Source: Muribaculaceae bacterium (GTDB taxonomy: Bacteria > Bacteroidota > Bacteroidia > Bacteroidales > Muribaculaceae). Taken from it: a DNA stretch of 50,993 nucleotides. Below the pieces are notes generated by a model, which was not told where the DNA came from, made no database searches, and saw nothing but the letters and a program-made list of their open reading frames with translations. Position 1 is the first letter of the stretch. The number at the start of each line of letters is the position of its first letter. The stretch lies in assembly GCA_016290325.1 (NCBI GenBank), contig JAEETL010000019.1, forward strand, positions 1 through 50,993. Direction: 5' to 3'. Made by a program: the position numbers and the translations under genes. Shown here one piece after another: positions 43,490 through 50,993 of this stretch.

Positions 43490-44332
43490 ATGGCAAACGA
43501 AATCAATTGGCTGGAGAAAATCCAGGAAACCAGCGATTTTATTAAACAACGTGTCAATAATAAGTTGCCTAATTCCGCCATCATTCTGGGCTCTGGTTTG
43601 GGCGCATTGGTGAATCGCATCAAGGTTGAGTTTGAAATTCCTTATGGCGAAATTCCCAACTTCCCCGTCTCGACGGTCGAGGGCCACAAGGGTTGCCTCA
43701 TCTTTGGCACCCTGGGCAAGAAATATGTCATGGCGATGCAGGGCCGCTTCCACTATTATGAGGGCTACTCGATGAAGGAGGTGACCTTCCCCATCCGCGT
43801 GATGAAAGCCATCGGCATCAAGACGGTTTTTGTCTCTAACGCTTCGGGTGGCATGAACCCCAACTTCAAGGTGGGCGACTTGATGGTCATCACCGACCAC
43901 ATCAATCTCTTCCCCGAGCATCCGCTCCATGGCAAGAACATCAACGAGCTGGGACCCCGTTTCCCTGGCATGGGTGAGGCATACAGCAAGCGCTTGATTC
44001 AGATGGCGCGCGACATTGCCGCCGAGAAGAATGTCCGCCTGATGGAAGGTGTGTATGTGGGCACTCAGGGCCCGACGTTTGAAACGCCGTCGGAGTATCG
44101 CTACTTTTGGCGCATTGGTGGAGATGCCGTGGGCATGAGCACCGTTCCCGAGGTCATCGTGGCCCGTCATGGCGACATGGAGGTGTTCGGTATCTCTGTC
44201 ATCACTGACCTGGGCGTTGAGGGCATTGTCGAGAGAGTCTCTCACGAGGAAGTGCAGAAGGCCGCAGCCGCTGCACAGCCCATCATGGCGATGCTTGTCG
44301 AGGAAATCATCAACCGGTTAGAGGATCTTTAA
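43490..44332 (+). CDS. punA: Purine-nucleoside phosphorylase (type I, inosine/guanosine)
   Basis: Phosphorolysis of inosine and guanosine in purine salvage. The 280-residue trimeric-type PNP shows SAIILGSGLGALVNRI, VEGHKGCLIFGTLG, GRFHYYEGYSM, FVSNASGGMNPNFKVGDLMV, ITDHINLF, YVGTQGPTFETPSEYR with the substrate-binding Glu, and VGMSTVPEVIVARH. It is 36 bases after lpxK, in the order lpxK-punA-thiL that is widespread in Bacteroidota. thiL begins 2 bases beyond its stop. Confidence 0.96.
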   Translation: MANEINWLEKIQETSDFIKQRVNNKLPNSAIILGSGLGALVNRIKVEFEIPYGEIPNFPVSTVEGHKGCLIFGTLGKKYVMAMQGRFHYYEGYSMKEVTFPIRVMKAIGIKTVFVSNASGGMNPNFKVGDLMVITDHINLFPEHPLHGKNINELGPRFPGMGEAYSKRLIQMARDIAAEKNVRLMEGVYVGTQGPTFETPSEYRYFWRIGGDAVGMSTVPEVIVARHGDMEVFGISVITDLGVEGIVERVSHEEVQKAAAAAQPIMAMLVEEIINRLEDL

Positions 44333-44334
44333 GC

Positions 44335-45402
44335 ATGAGCGAAACTGAAATTTCCACTTTGGGCGAGTTTGGCTTGATTGATCATCTCACCCGCTCTTTT
44401 CCTGTGCGCAACGAGTCCACCCGCCGTGGAGTGGGGGATGATTGTGCCGTTATCAACTATGGTAAGAACCGTGAAACACTGGTTACCACCGACCTGTTGC
44501 TGGAGGGCATCCATTTTGACTTGACCTATGTGCCCCTCATGCACTTGGGCTACAAGGCCATCGTGGTGAACTTGAGCGATGTGTATGCCATGAACGGAAC
44601 GCCTCGCCAGGTGACGGTATCGTTGGGCATCAGCAAGCGCTTCACGTTGGAGCATATCGAGCAGTTATATGAGGGCATGCGCATCGCCTGTGAGCGATAT
44701 GGCGTTGACCTTGTGGGTGGCGACACGAGCGCTTCGGTTACGGGACTGATCATCAGTGTGACCTGTTTAGGCGAGGCGGCAAGTGAGGATATCGTTTACC
44801 GCAGCGGGGCCAAGGATACCGACCTGATTTGCGTCAGCGGTAATCTTGGCGCGGCCTACATGGGTCTGCAGCTGCTGGAACGCGAGCGGCGTGTGAGCGC
44901 AGGCATGAAAGAGGATGATTTTGAGCCAGACTTTGCAGGTAAGGAGTATATTATCGAGCGTCAGCTCAAGCCCGAGGCGCGTCGCGATGTCATTAACGAG
45001 CTGCGTGAACTGGGCATCCGTCCAACCGCCATGATGGACGTGAGTGATGGCCTCTCGAGCGAATTGTTGCACATATGCAAGGACTCAAGTGTGGGCTGCC
45101 GTGTGTATGAAGACCGCGTTCCCATCGACTATCAGACCGCACTCATGGCCGAGGAACTGAATATGAACCTGGTCACTGCCGCCATGAATGGTGGCGAGGA
45201 TTACGAGCTCCTCTTTACAGTCCCCCTGGCTGACCACGAGAAGGTAGCACGCATGAAGACCGCGCGGTTGATCGGGCATGTCACCAAGGCTGACTTGGGC
45301 GCCTATATGGTCACTCGTGACAATCAGGAAATTGAGATTCGCGCCCAGGGCTGGAACGCTTTTGGCTCAGGTTCTGAAGACAAGAAGCACGATCAGGAGT
45401 AA
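44335..45402 (+). CDS. thiL: Thiamine-monophosphate kinase
   Basis: Final step to thiamine diphosphate: TMP + ATP to TPP + ADP. The 355-residue product has the GDDCAVIN Mg/ATP site, TTDLLLEGIHFD, KAIVVNLSDVYAMNGTPRQV, VGGDTSAS, MMDVSDGLSSEL and NGGEDYELLF motifs of the ThiL/AIR-synthase family. Length is slightly more than the usual 320-340 because of a charged C-terminal tail (GSGSEDKKHDQE). Last gene of the operon, two bases after punA and followed by a terminator. No TPP riboswitch is seen; the operon promoter lies far upstream. Confidence 0.96.
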   Translation: MSETEISTLGEFGLIDHLTRSFPVRNESTRRGVGDDCAVINYGKNRETLVTTDLLLEGIHFDLTYVPLMHLGYKAIVVNLSDVYAMNGTPRQVTVSLGISKRFTLEHIEQLYEGMRIACERYGVDLVGGDTSASVTGLIISVTCLGEAASEDIVYRSGAKDTDLICVSGNLGAAYMGLQLLERERRVSAGMKEDDFEPDFAGKEYIIERQLKPEARRDVINELRELGIRPTAMMDVSDGLSSELLHICKDSSVGCRVYEDRVPIDYQTALMAEELNMNLVTAAMNGGEDYELLFTVPLADHEKVARMKTARLIGHVTKADLGAYMVTRDNQEIEIRAQGWNAFGSGSEDKKHDQE

Positions 45403-45431
45403 TCTCGTATTTTAGTTTTAGAGAGCTATCC

Positions 45432-45473
45432 AGTCCTCAAGGGTTATTATCACCTTTGAGGACTATTTTTTAA
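45432..45473 (+). terminator. thiL operon terminator
   Basis: AGTCCTCAAGGGT (45432-45444) pairs with ACCTTTGAGGACT (45452-45464) with one G-T pair and is followed by ATTTTTTAATG, 30 bases after the thiL stop. Confidence 0.92.
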
Positions 45474-45632
45474 TGAATTCCCAAAAATGCGGTTTCAAAT
45501 AGTAATTTTTTAATGGGTTATCATGTCATTTCGGCGATTTTTTGGCGATTTCTGCTAAATTGTGTTAATTTTTGGTATTTTTTCGCTGATTTATTAGGTG
45601 GTAAAAAACAATTGGCTTTATATTTGCAATGG

Positions 45633-45780
45633 TTTTCATGGTATTAGTTTTTAAGATTGTAGGAAATTGATTTGTCGTGAGGACAGGATGAGATTTCCAA
45701 GTTTAAGGTTTATGTTAATGGTATTAGAAGGTTAATTAGTTAAGCAATCCTTGACGATGAGTCAAGGATTTGCGTTTTTA
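45633..45780 (+). ncRNA. Candidate small RNA
   Basis: No ORF covers this stretch. A TATATTTG -7 box (45619-45626) stands just upstream, though without a good TTG at -33, and a strong terminator ends it: AATCCTTGAC (45746-45755), loop, GTCAAGGATT (45761-45770), then TGCGTTTTTA. Between them, GGAAAT and ATTTCC enclose TGTC-GTGAG-GACA, giving a second stem-loop, and ATGGTATTAG occurs near both ends. The thiL terminator lies upstream, so the RNA would be a separate transcript. A leader of the downstream gene is unlikely because the terminator and a new promoter intervene. The 45465-45630 stretch before it is AT-rich with GGCGATTT twice. Confidence 0.5.
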
Positions 45781-45845
45781 ATGAGCCGCCTTTTTCTAGG
45801 GAAAGACAGCCTGACTTTTAGCTTTTAATTTATTTTGATTTTAGG

Positions 45846-45880
45846 GTGCCATATTTTGGCACTCCATTGCTCTACTTTTG
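45846..45880 (+). promoter_or_regulatory. Promoter with overlapping inverted repeat
   Basis: TACTTTTG (45873-45880) is the -7 box for the small gene at 45914. GTGCCA (45846-45851) and TGGCAC (45857-45862) form an inverted repeat over the -33 position, a good place for a repressor or activator. Confidence 0.55.
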
Positions 45881-45913
45881 CATTGTCAAACAAATACAAT
45901 AGGAGGAATGACT

Positions 45914-46219
45914 ATGAAAAAGAATGAAGCAAATATCGTGAATAGTGGTGATAGGATTTGTGCCACGCTAGATTGTAACGGTAGCCGCCTCGCCAGTGTC
46001 GAGGGAATGGATTTCAGTTGCCTCGAGGCTGTCAAGCGTGCGTTGCTCGATATCGCGGGCCGCTTTGCCGGCATGGCAGTGCTCACCGTGCGCAACTGCA
46101 CCCAGGGTTGGCTCGACGTGAGCGCGCTGTCCATGATGCGCACTCCAAGGCTTGCTGCTCAGCCTGCTATGAGCCGCCCCATGAGTGGTAGCCAGTATCT
46201 CATACCTTGGGCTTGTTGA
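45914..46219 (+). CDS. Small protein of unknown function with strong SD
   Basis: A 101-residue protein. The ATG at 45914 is preferred because AGGAGGA (45901-45907) lies at proper distance from it; the ATG at 45908 is too close and 45878 overlaps the promoter. A near-consensus Shine-Dalgarno is rare in this phylum. The N-terminal 60 residues look like a compact alpha/beta domain (RICATLDCNGSRLASVEGMD, LEAVKRALLDIAGRFAGMAV, LTVRNCTQGW), with four Cys in total; the last 35 residues are Met/Pro/Ser-rich and probably flexible. No signal peptide or family recognised. Confidence 0.65.
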   Translation: MKKNEANIVNSGDRICATLDCNGSRLASVEGMDFSCLEAVKRALLDIAGRFAGMAVLTVRNCTQGWLDVSALSMMRTPRLAAQPAMSRPMSGSQYLIPWAC

Positions 46220-46261
46220 TAAATATTTCTTGTCGCAGCGCTCAAATTTGTGAATTAGTTG

Positions 46262-46269
46262 TAAATTTG
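46262..46269 (+). promoter_or_regulatory. -7 box of the ADP-ribosylglycohydrolase operon
   Basis: TAAATTTG lies 32 bases before the ATG at 46301. No clear TTG at the usual distance. Confidence 0.45.
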
Positions 46270-46300
46270 TGATGTCAAATCAAACTGTTTTCTATAGAAT

Positions 46301-47107
46301 ATGAAAGGAATTATTGGTGCTATTGCCGGCGATGTCATTGGGTCTGCTTACGAGTTTCACCCAACACGTGACTACGGCTTTGACTTGTTTACACCCAAGA
46401 CTACTTTTACCGACGACACGGTGCTCACCATGGCCAACGCCCAGTGGCTGCTCGAGGATGAGAGTCACTCGCCCGAGACTTTAGTTAAAATTATGCAGGA
46501 CATGTGCCATCGTTATGAGTGGCGTGGTTACGGAGCTCGATTTGTCCAATGGATAGTTTCAAGTAACCCTCAGCCCTATGGCTCTTTTGGCAACGGCTCG
46601 GCGATGCGTGTGAGCCCTGTGGGTTATTATGCTAAGTCGCTTGACGAGGCATTGGAACTTGCCAAAATTTCAGCCGAAGTGACTCATAACCATCCCGAGG
46701 GCATTAAGGGCGCCCAAGCTACGGCGGCAGCCATATTCCTGGCACGCCAGGGCAAGACAAAGAGCGAAATCAGCACATATGTCCATGATACGTTTAATTA
46801 TGACCTCAGCCGTTCGCTTGAGGAAATTCGTCCTGACTATACGTTTGATGAGACCTGCCAGCGAACGGTTCCTGAAGCCATTACATGTTTCATGGAGGGC
46901 AAGGACTATGAGGACGTAATCAGGCTCGCGGTAACACTGGCTGCCGATGCCGACACACTGGCTGCCATTGCGGGATCTATCGCTTCGGCGGCGATGGAAG
47001 TGCCTAACGAGATAGCGCAACGGGTAATCTCGCTGCTCAGTGAGGAATTCTGTACCTTGTTGTTGCGCTTCAACGAGATGACTGCTAAAAGGGAGGCTGC
47101 CTTATGA
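46301..47107 (+). CDS. ADP-ribosylglycohydrolase (DraG-like)
   Basis: A 268-residue all-helical protein of the ADP-ribosylglycohydrolase family, which removes ADP-ribose from proteins, nucleotides or other targets using two Mg ions. Recognisable parts: IIGAIAGDVIGSAYEFHPTR at the N-terminus, the metal-binding TDDTVLT, GSFGNGSAMRVSPVGYYA, THNHPEGIKGAQATAAAI, and the C-terminal AADADTLAAIAGSIASA, which corresponds to the metal-binding GGDTDT-type motif but with Ala-Ala for Gly-Gly and Ala for Thr. The key Asp residues remain. Its stop overlaps the next gene's start by four bases (ATGA at 47104). Substrate unknown. Confidence 0.92.
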   Translation: MKGIIGAIAGDVIGSAYEFHPTRDYGFDLFTPKTTFTDDTVLTMANAQWLLEDESHSPETLVKIMQDMCHRYEWRGYGARFVQWIVSSNPQPYGSFGNGSAMRVSPVGYYAKSLDEALELAKISAEVTHNHPEGIKGAQATAAAIFLARQGKTKSEISTYVHDTFNYDLSRSLEEIRPDYTFDETCQRTVPEAITCFMEGKDYEDVIRLAVTLAADADTLAAIAGSIASAAMEVPNEIAQRVISLLSEEFCTLLLRFNEMTAKREAAL

Positions 47108-47853
47108 TGGATATGAACAATGGCATCCTAAAGGTCGTGAGAAGCCTTGCCGCCAAGAAATACCGTGATGACGAGGGGCTGTTTGTCGCCGAGGGCACCA
47201 AGTGCGTGCGCGACACGTGGGACCATTTCAACTGCCGTTGGCTCATCGCTAAGCGGTCGTGGTATGAACAGTGTGGCACCGCCGAGCATTATGATAAAAT
47301 CGTGTTTGCCAACGGCCAGCAGATGGCCCGCATCTCCCAGTTTGACACGCCCAGTGACGTGATTGCCGTCTATGAGAAGCCGGCTGACACCATCGATAGT
47401 GACGGTGTCTCCAAGAGCTTGAACATTGTACTTGACAACATCCAGGATCCTGGCAATCTGGGAACCATCATCCGTCTCGCCGACTGGTTCGGCATTCGCG
47501 ACATCTTTGCCAGCAAGACCACTGTCGATGTCTATAACCACAAGGTAGTGCAAGCCACTATGGGTGCCATCGCCCGAGTCAAGGTGCATTACGGCGACTT
47601 GGAACAGGTCTTTGAGTCTTATCCCGACCTGCCGATTTATGGCACCTTCCTTGATGGCAAGGATATCTATCGCAGCGAGTTGGGCAAAACGGGATTTGTG
47701 ATTTTTGGCAACGAGGGACAGGGCATAAGCGCCAAGGTCGCCAAGCATGTCAATGAGCGCCTGCTCATTCCCAAGGCCAAGACTGCTGGCAGCGAGTCAC
47801 TCAACGTGGGTGTCGCCGCGGCCATCACCATCAGCGAGTTCTTCCGCCGTTAA
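47104..47853 (+). CDS. TrmH/SpoU-family RNA 2'-O-methyltransferase
   Basis: SAM-dependent methyltransferase with a knotted SPOUT fold that modifies ribose in rRNA or tRNA. The 249-residue product has an N-terminal substrate-binding part (VVRSLAAKKYRDDEGLFVAE) and the three SpoU motifs: LDNIQDPGNLGTIIR, IFGNEGQGIS and LNVGVAAAITISEFFR. The arrangement resembles 23S rRNA 2'-O-ribose methyltransferases (RlmB-like/YsgA-like), but the site cannot be read. The start overlaps the upstream stop, so translation is coupled to the ADP-ribosylglycohydrolase. Start ATG 47104, 47107 or 47113. Confidence 0.94.
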   Translation: MMDMNNGILKVVRSLAAKKYRDDEGLFVAEGTKCVRDTWDHFNCRWLIAKRSWYEQCGTAEHYDKIVFANGQQMARISQFDTPSDVIAVYEKPADTIDSDGVSKSLNIVLDNIQDPGNLGTIIRLADWFGIRDIFASKTTVDVYNHKVVQATMGAIARVKVHYGDLEQVFESYPDLPIYGTFLDGKDIYRSELGKTGFVIFGNEGQGISAKVAKHVNERLLIPKAKTAGSESLNVGVAAAITISEFFRR

Positions 47854-47892
47854 CTCTGTTAGTTCAGCTTTCTCCACTTAATCCTATTCATC

Positions 47893-49272
47893 ATGGCATC
47901 CAGTAAAACCACCTTCTTTTGCAAGAATTGCGGCAACGAGTCGCCCAAGTGGCTCGGTAAGTGCCCCGCCTGTGGCGAGTGGAACACCTACATCGAGGAG
48001 CCTAAAGCCCCCAAATCAGCGCCCGCGCGCTATGCCGGGGCAGGGGAAAGAAGCCGTAAGGTGGCCGAGCCAGTCAAAATCTCCGAGATCCATGCCGAGG
48101 ACCAGCCGCGCATCAATCTGCCCAGTGGTGAGCTTAACCGCGTGCTTGGCGGAGGTCTCGTGCCAGGAAGCATCGTTTTATTGGGTGGTGAGCCGGGCAT
48201 CGGTAAATCGACCCTTGTGCTTCAGAATGTGTTGCGCATTCGTTCGCGCCGTGTGCTTTATGTCTCGGGCGAGGAGAGTCCGCAGCAGTTGCGCATGAGG
48301 GCTGACCGCATAGCTGGCGGACACATGGACTGCGAGTGCTATCTGTTGTGTGAGACATCGCTGGATAATATTTTTGCAAGCATCCGCTCGTTCCAACCCG
48401 CTCTCATTATCGTGGACTCCATTCAGACCATCGCCAATGAGCAGTTGGAGAGCGCGCCGGGCAGCGTGACCCAGGTGCGTGAGTGTGCCGCCGCCTTCCA
48501 GCGTTATGCCAAGGAGACCTATACTCCCGTCATCCTCATCGGCCACATCAACAAGGAGGGCAGCATCGCGGGCCCCAAGGTGCTGGAGCACATTGTTGAT
48601 GCCGTCATCCAGTTTGAGGGTGACCGCAATTACCTGTACCGCATCCTACGCCCCATCAAGAACCGCTTTGGCAACACGAGCGAAATAGGCATCTATGAGA
48701 TGAAAGAGGATGGCCTGCGTGAGGTGACCAATCCTAGCGAATTACTGCTAGGTGACCGTGCCGGCGAGCTGTCGGGTACAGCCATCGGAGTGACTATCGA
48801 CGGCATGCGTCCTTTCCTCATCGAGGTGCAGGCCCTCGCGAGCACTGCTGCCTATGGAACTGCCCAGCGGTCGGTGACGGGATTTGATCAGCGGCGCATG
48901 AACATGCTGCTCGCCGTGCTGGAGAAACGTTTGGGCTTTAAACTGGCCCAAAAGGATGTATTCCTCAATATCGTGGGAGGCATCAAGGTCAACGACCCTG
49001 GCTTGGATTTGGCCGTCATCAGCGCTATCCTGTCTTCTAATGTGGATATGGCCATTAATGCGGGCGTATGCTTCGCGGGCGAGGTGGGACTCTCGGGCGA
49101 AATCCGTCAGGTCACCCGTTGTGAACAGCGGGTCACCGAGGCTCAGAAACTTGGCTTCGACACCATCATCATCCCCAAGAACAACCTCAAGGGCGTGAAG
49201 CGCGACCAGTGGACCATCCGCGTTGTCGAGGTCGCCCGCGTCGAGGACGCCTTCCGCTATCTTTTCGGTTAA
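47893..49272 (+). CDS. radA: DNA repair protein RadA
   Basis: RecA-family ATPase that drives branch migration during recombination (also called Sms). The 459-residue product has the N-terminal zinc finger CKNCGN ... KCPACGEW (C10, C13, C24, C27), Walker A GGEPGIGKSTL, LYVSGEESPQQ, the RadA-specific KNRFG (RPIKNRFGNTSE) and a C-terminal Lon-protease-like domain (about 270-455, GGIKVNDPGLDLAVISAIL, GEVGLSGEIRQV). Length and order are complete. It begins 39 bases after the methyltransferase gene, probably in the same transcript. Confidence 0.97.
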   Translation: MASSKTTFFCKNCGNESPKWLGKCPACGEWNTYIEEPKAPKSAPARYAGAGERSRKVAEPVKISEIHAEDQPRINLPSGELNRVLGGGLVPGSIVLLGGEPGIGKSTLVLQNVLRIRSRRVLYVSGEESPQQLRMRADRIAGGHMDCECYLLCETSLDNIFASIRSFQPALIIVDSIQTIANEQLESAPGSVTQVRECAAAFQRYAKETYTPVILIGHINKEGSIAGPKVLEHIVDAVIQFEGDRNYLYRILRPIKNRFGNTSEIGIYEMKEDGLREVTNPSELLLGDRAGELSGTAIGVTIDGMRPFLIEVQALASTAAYGTAQRSVTGFDQRRMNMLLAVLEKRLGFKLAQKDVFLNIVGGIKVNDPGLDLAVISAILSSNVDMAINAGVCFAGEVGLSGEIRQVTRCEQRVTEAQKLGFDTIIIPKNNLKGVKRDQWTIRVVEVARVEDAFRYLFG

Positions 49273-49348
49273 ATAGTAAACCGAAATCTGCTGCATGAAA
49301 TATAGCTAATAGTTAGCTAATTTTTTCGGTTATTTGTGGAAAAATGCG

Positions 49349-49356
49349 TAAATTTG
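49349..49356 (+). promoter_or_regulatory. -7 box of the Tat flavoprotein gene
   Basis: TAAATTTG lies 28 bases before the ATG. TTG-like elements are upstream but at shorter spacing than usual. Confidence 0.45.
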
Positions 49357-49384
49357 TAGCCACGAGAACGAATAATGTGACAAT

Positions 49385-50128
49385 ATGGCAACAAATCGAC
49401 GCGATTTCATCAAAAAAGCGGTTATGGCTTTAGCGGCCATACCCGTCCTATCATCGTTGGACGCGTCAGCCGAAGAAACTAATACTCAAAGAGATATGAA
49501 GAAGATTATGATTATTGATGGCGGTCCGCGTAAGAACATGAACACCGCCGCCATGTTAGAGAAGTTTGCCGAGGGTGCCCGCTCAGCTGGTGCCGAAGCG
49601 ACGATCGTGCGTTTATATGATCTCGACTACAAGGGCTGTCGCTCGTGTATGATTTGCAAGATCAAGGGTAAAGCAACTAATGTGTGCAAGTTCAAGGATG
49701 CCTTGACTCCGGTGTTAGACGAAATCGCCCAAGCTGATGGTCTGGTGCTGGGCTCACCGATATACTTCGGTGATGTGACGGGACAGATGCGCACGTTCTT
49801 AGAGCGTCTGGCCTTCCCATGGCTTTCATATAACGACTATAGCATGACGGCTCCCAAGAAGATGCCAGTCGTGTTGATAGAAACCATGAACGGACTGCCC
49901 GAAAGGAACAACAGTCAGGGCTATGGCTCGATGGAGTATTGCATTGAAGCGGCTTTAGGTAAACCCGAGCGCCTGGTGGCCTACAATACCTATCAGGTGA
50001 AGAACTATGACAACTTTGAACTTGCCGGGTTCTCCGAACCGGCCAAGCGGCAGTGGCGCGACGAGCATTGGGAGCAGGACCTGCAAAAAGCCTTTGATGC
50101 AGGCAAACGCATGGCCGAAAAGAACTAG
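49385..50128 (+). CDS. Tat-exported flavodoxin-family (NADPH-dependent FMN reductase type) protein
   Basis: A 247-residue protein. The N-terminus MATNRRDFIKKA followed by VMALAAIPVLSSLDASA is a twin-arginine signal (R5, R6), and after it the flavodoxin-like fold starts with KKIMIIDGGPRKNMNTAAML, the FMN phosphate loop. A four-Cys cluster, GCRSCMICKIKGKATNVC (C85, C88, C91, C101), follows, as in iron-sulfur-type flavoproteins, and GSPIYFGDVTGQMRTFLERL is the second flavin-binding region. An in-frame ATG at 49496 (residue 38) would yield a cytoplasmic form starting exactly at the usual family start. The redox partner is unknown; a folded, cofactor-loaded protein is a logical Tat substrate. Confidence 0.85.
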   Translation: MATNRRDFIKKAVMALAAIPVLSSLDASAEETNTQRDMKKIMIIDGGPRKNMNTAAMLEKFAEGARSAGAEATIVRLYDLDYKGCRSCMICKIKGKATNVCKFKDALTPVLDEIAQADGLVLGSPIYFGDVTGQMRTFLERLAFPWLSYNDYSMTAPKKMPVVLIETMNGLPERNNSQGYGSMEYCIEAALGKPERLVAYNTYQVKNYDNFELAGFSEPAKRQWRDEHWEQDLQKAFDAGKRMAEKN

Positions 50129-50269
50129 GCAATTATTGATTTTGGGTAAACATGCAGGCGCTGGTTCTTGTCCGGCGCCTCATGATTGATTTATTCAAAT
50201 CCAAGAGTTTAAAGAGTACTATTACTACACTTGCGGCGATACTATCCACTAAAACTTGTAATTACTGAC

Positions 50270-50689
50270 ATGAATCACTTATTTAAGATTTCTATCCTAC
50301 TGATTGTTGTCCTTGTGTCTTTTTCATCGTGTGGTGACGAGCCTGATGGCAAGTGGGACAAGATGAAATGGAACAACGTCGATAACTTGGCCAAAGTCAA
50401 TAATATCTACGTGATTCCAGAAGAAGGAGGCACGTTTACCTTTGAGTGCAAGAATTATAAACCTTGGTTATCAGATGTGATCATCAACACCGAACACCAG
50501 GATATATACTCGAGCGGGAGCCGGAAAGATTATAAGAACGATTGGTTTGAAGTCAAGATTACTGACAAGAAGGTCATGTTCACCTTTGATGAGATAGAAG
50601 AATCAATGACAGGAAGAACGGTAGAAGTCGTCGTGACCGCTGGGGACATCTTTGACACCTTCGTTTTCCAGCAACAAAAATTGCAATAG
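50270..50689 (+). CDS. Lipoprotein with BACON-like domain
   Basis: A 139-residue predicted lipoprotein: signal peptide FKISILLIVVLVSFSS with lipobox SFSSC (Cys20), then a beta-rich domain. YVIPEEGGTFTFECKNYKPW and, near the end, MTGRTVEVVVTAGDIFDTF plus VFQQQKLQ resemble BACON-type Ig-like domains, which commonly end in a strand like this and occur on surface glycan-binding proteins of Bacteroidales. The ATG at 50270 is taken because it begins the signal peptide; the frame is open to 50231 without export features. A related lipoprotein gene follows. Confidence 0.72.
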   Translation: MNHLFKISILLIVVLVSFSSCGDEPDGKWDKMKWNNVDNLAKVNNIYVIPEEGGTFTFECKNYKPWLSDVIINTEHQDIYSSGSRKDYKNDWFEVKITDKKVMFTFDEIEESMTGRTVEVVVTAGDIFDTFVFQQQKLQ

Positions 50690-50855
50690 TTTCTCACCTT
50701 TTTCAAAGTATAATATATACCAGATGATAATAATCATGACGAGTAACGGCGTCTCATGAACAATGAATCACAAAAAAAATGAACGTAAGTAAAATAATAA
50801 TCGCATTTATCCTACGTTAATCAGTAGTATTGAATATGTAAACAAGGGTAATGAA

Positions 50856-50993
50856 ATGAGAAAATTAAAGTTTTTAGGTTTTATCCTAATACTGTTCACA
50901 TTGTTCTCCTTGGCATCCTGCGGTGACGATGATGTCAAGAGTATTGACTCAAGTAAACTTGAGGGCATTTGGACACAAGTATTTGATAGTAGA
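50856..50993 (+). CDS. Lipoprotein, 5' end only
   Basis: The first 46 codons of a lipoprotein gene cut by the window edge: RKLKFLGFILILFTLFSLAS with lipobox SLASC (Cys22), then GDDDVKSIDSSKLEGIWTQV, where LEGIW resembles the start of a lipocalin-like domain of Bacteroidales lipoproteins. The ATG at 50856 is chosen; an ATG at 50851 is out of frame and stops at once. The 166-base gap before it is AT-rich with no gene seen. Confidence 0.7.
   Translation, partial: MRKLKFLGFILILFTLFSLASCGDDDVKSIDSSKLEGIWTQVFDSR

Noticed and set aside
45857-45870. TGGCACTCCATTGC resembles a sigma-54 promoter
   Set aside because: The distance between the GG and GC is one base too short; this spacing is strict. The inverted repeat GTGCCA/TGGCAC explains the match better.

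Overview
The window is ordinary chromosomal DNA of a gut-type Bacteroidales bacterium, most like Muribaculaceae or Prevotellaceae. The support is direct: promoters throughout carry the Bacteroidota -7 box TAnnTTTG, usually with a TTG about 19-20 bases upstream; Shine-Dalgarno sequences are almost absent; the primary sigma factor is the short Bacteroidota RpoD; and the proteins include families typical of this order (DUF4836, DUF4251, DUF4153, DUF5106-like, META-domain, type I dockerin-like tails, serine palmitoyltransferase, GH92). I saw no rRNA, tRNA, CRISPR array, transposase or phage gene.

Layout. 1-5.6 kb: the 5' part of a GH92 mannosidase gene (minus, cut by the window edge), hflX, and a secreted protein built from two dockerin + FISUMP-like modules. 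5.6-12.1 kb: a small TPR gene divergent from hydE, then a TerB-like gene, two envelope genes (the second behind a sigma-54-type promoter), murI, and a folP-cdaA-DUF3109 run. 12.1-21.4 kb: a CotH-dockerin protein, rplS, a repetitive helical protein, the agmatine genes aguB/aguA, a DUF4836 lipoprotein, an outer-membrane barrel, rpoD and a small ribbon-helix-helix gene. 21.6-31.8 kb: htrA, folC, RNase P RNA, a DUF4153 membrane protein, a double META protein, a large TPR protein and a thioredoxin-fold protein. 31.8-40.3 kb: the overlapping ybaK-aroC-thioesterase operon, serine palmitoyltransferase, ligA plus a small lipoprotein, DUF4251 and a CPBP protease. 40.3-51 kb: sppA-lpxK-punA-thiL, a probable small RNA, a 101-residue gene with a strong SD, an ADP-ribosylglycohydrolase/TrmH pair, radA, a Tat-type flavoprotein and two lipoproteins, the last cut by the edge.

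Functionally this is housekeeping (ribosome, folate, peptidoglycan, lipid A, c-di-AMP, DNA ligation and repair, transcription) mixed with envelope proteins. Terminator hairpins separate most convergent pairs, so operon limits are unusually readable.

The most interesting signals lie between genes: (i) two copies, in opposite orientation, of a roughly 140-155 bp intergenic element with two GC-rich hairpins around an AT-rich core; (ii) a consensus sigma-54 promoter before a glycine-zipper lipoprotein; (iii) a diverged second copy of the hflX 3' end about 250 bp beyond hflX; (iv) a candidate small RNA after thiL; (v) seven-base periodic repeats directly before start codons inside operons. No complete novel defence or biosynthetic system is evident.
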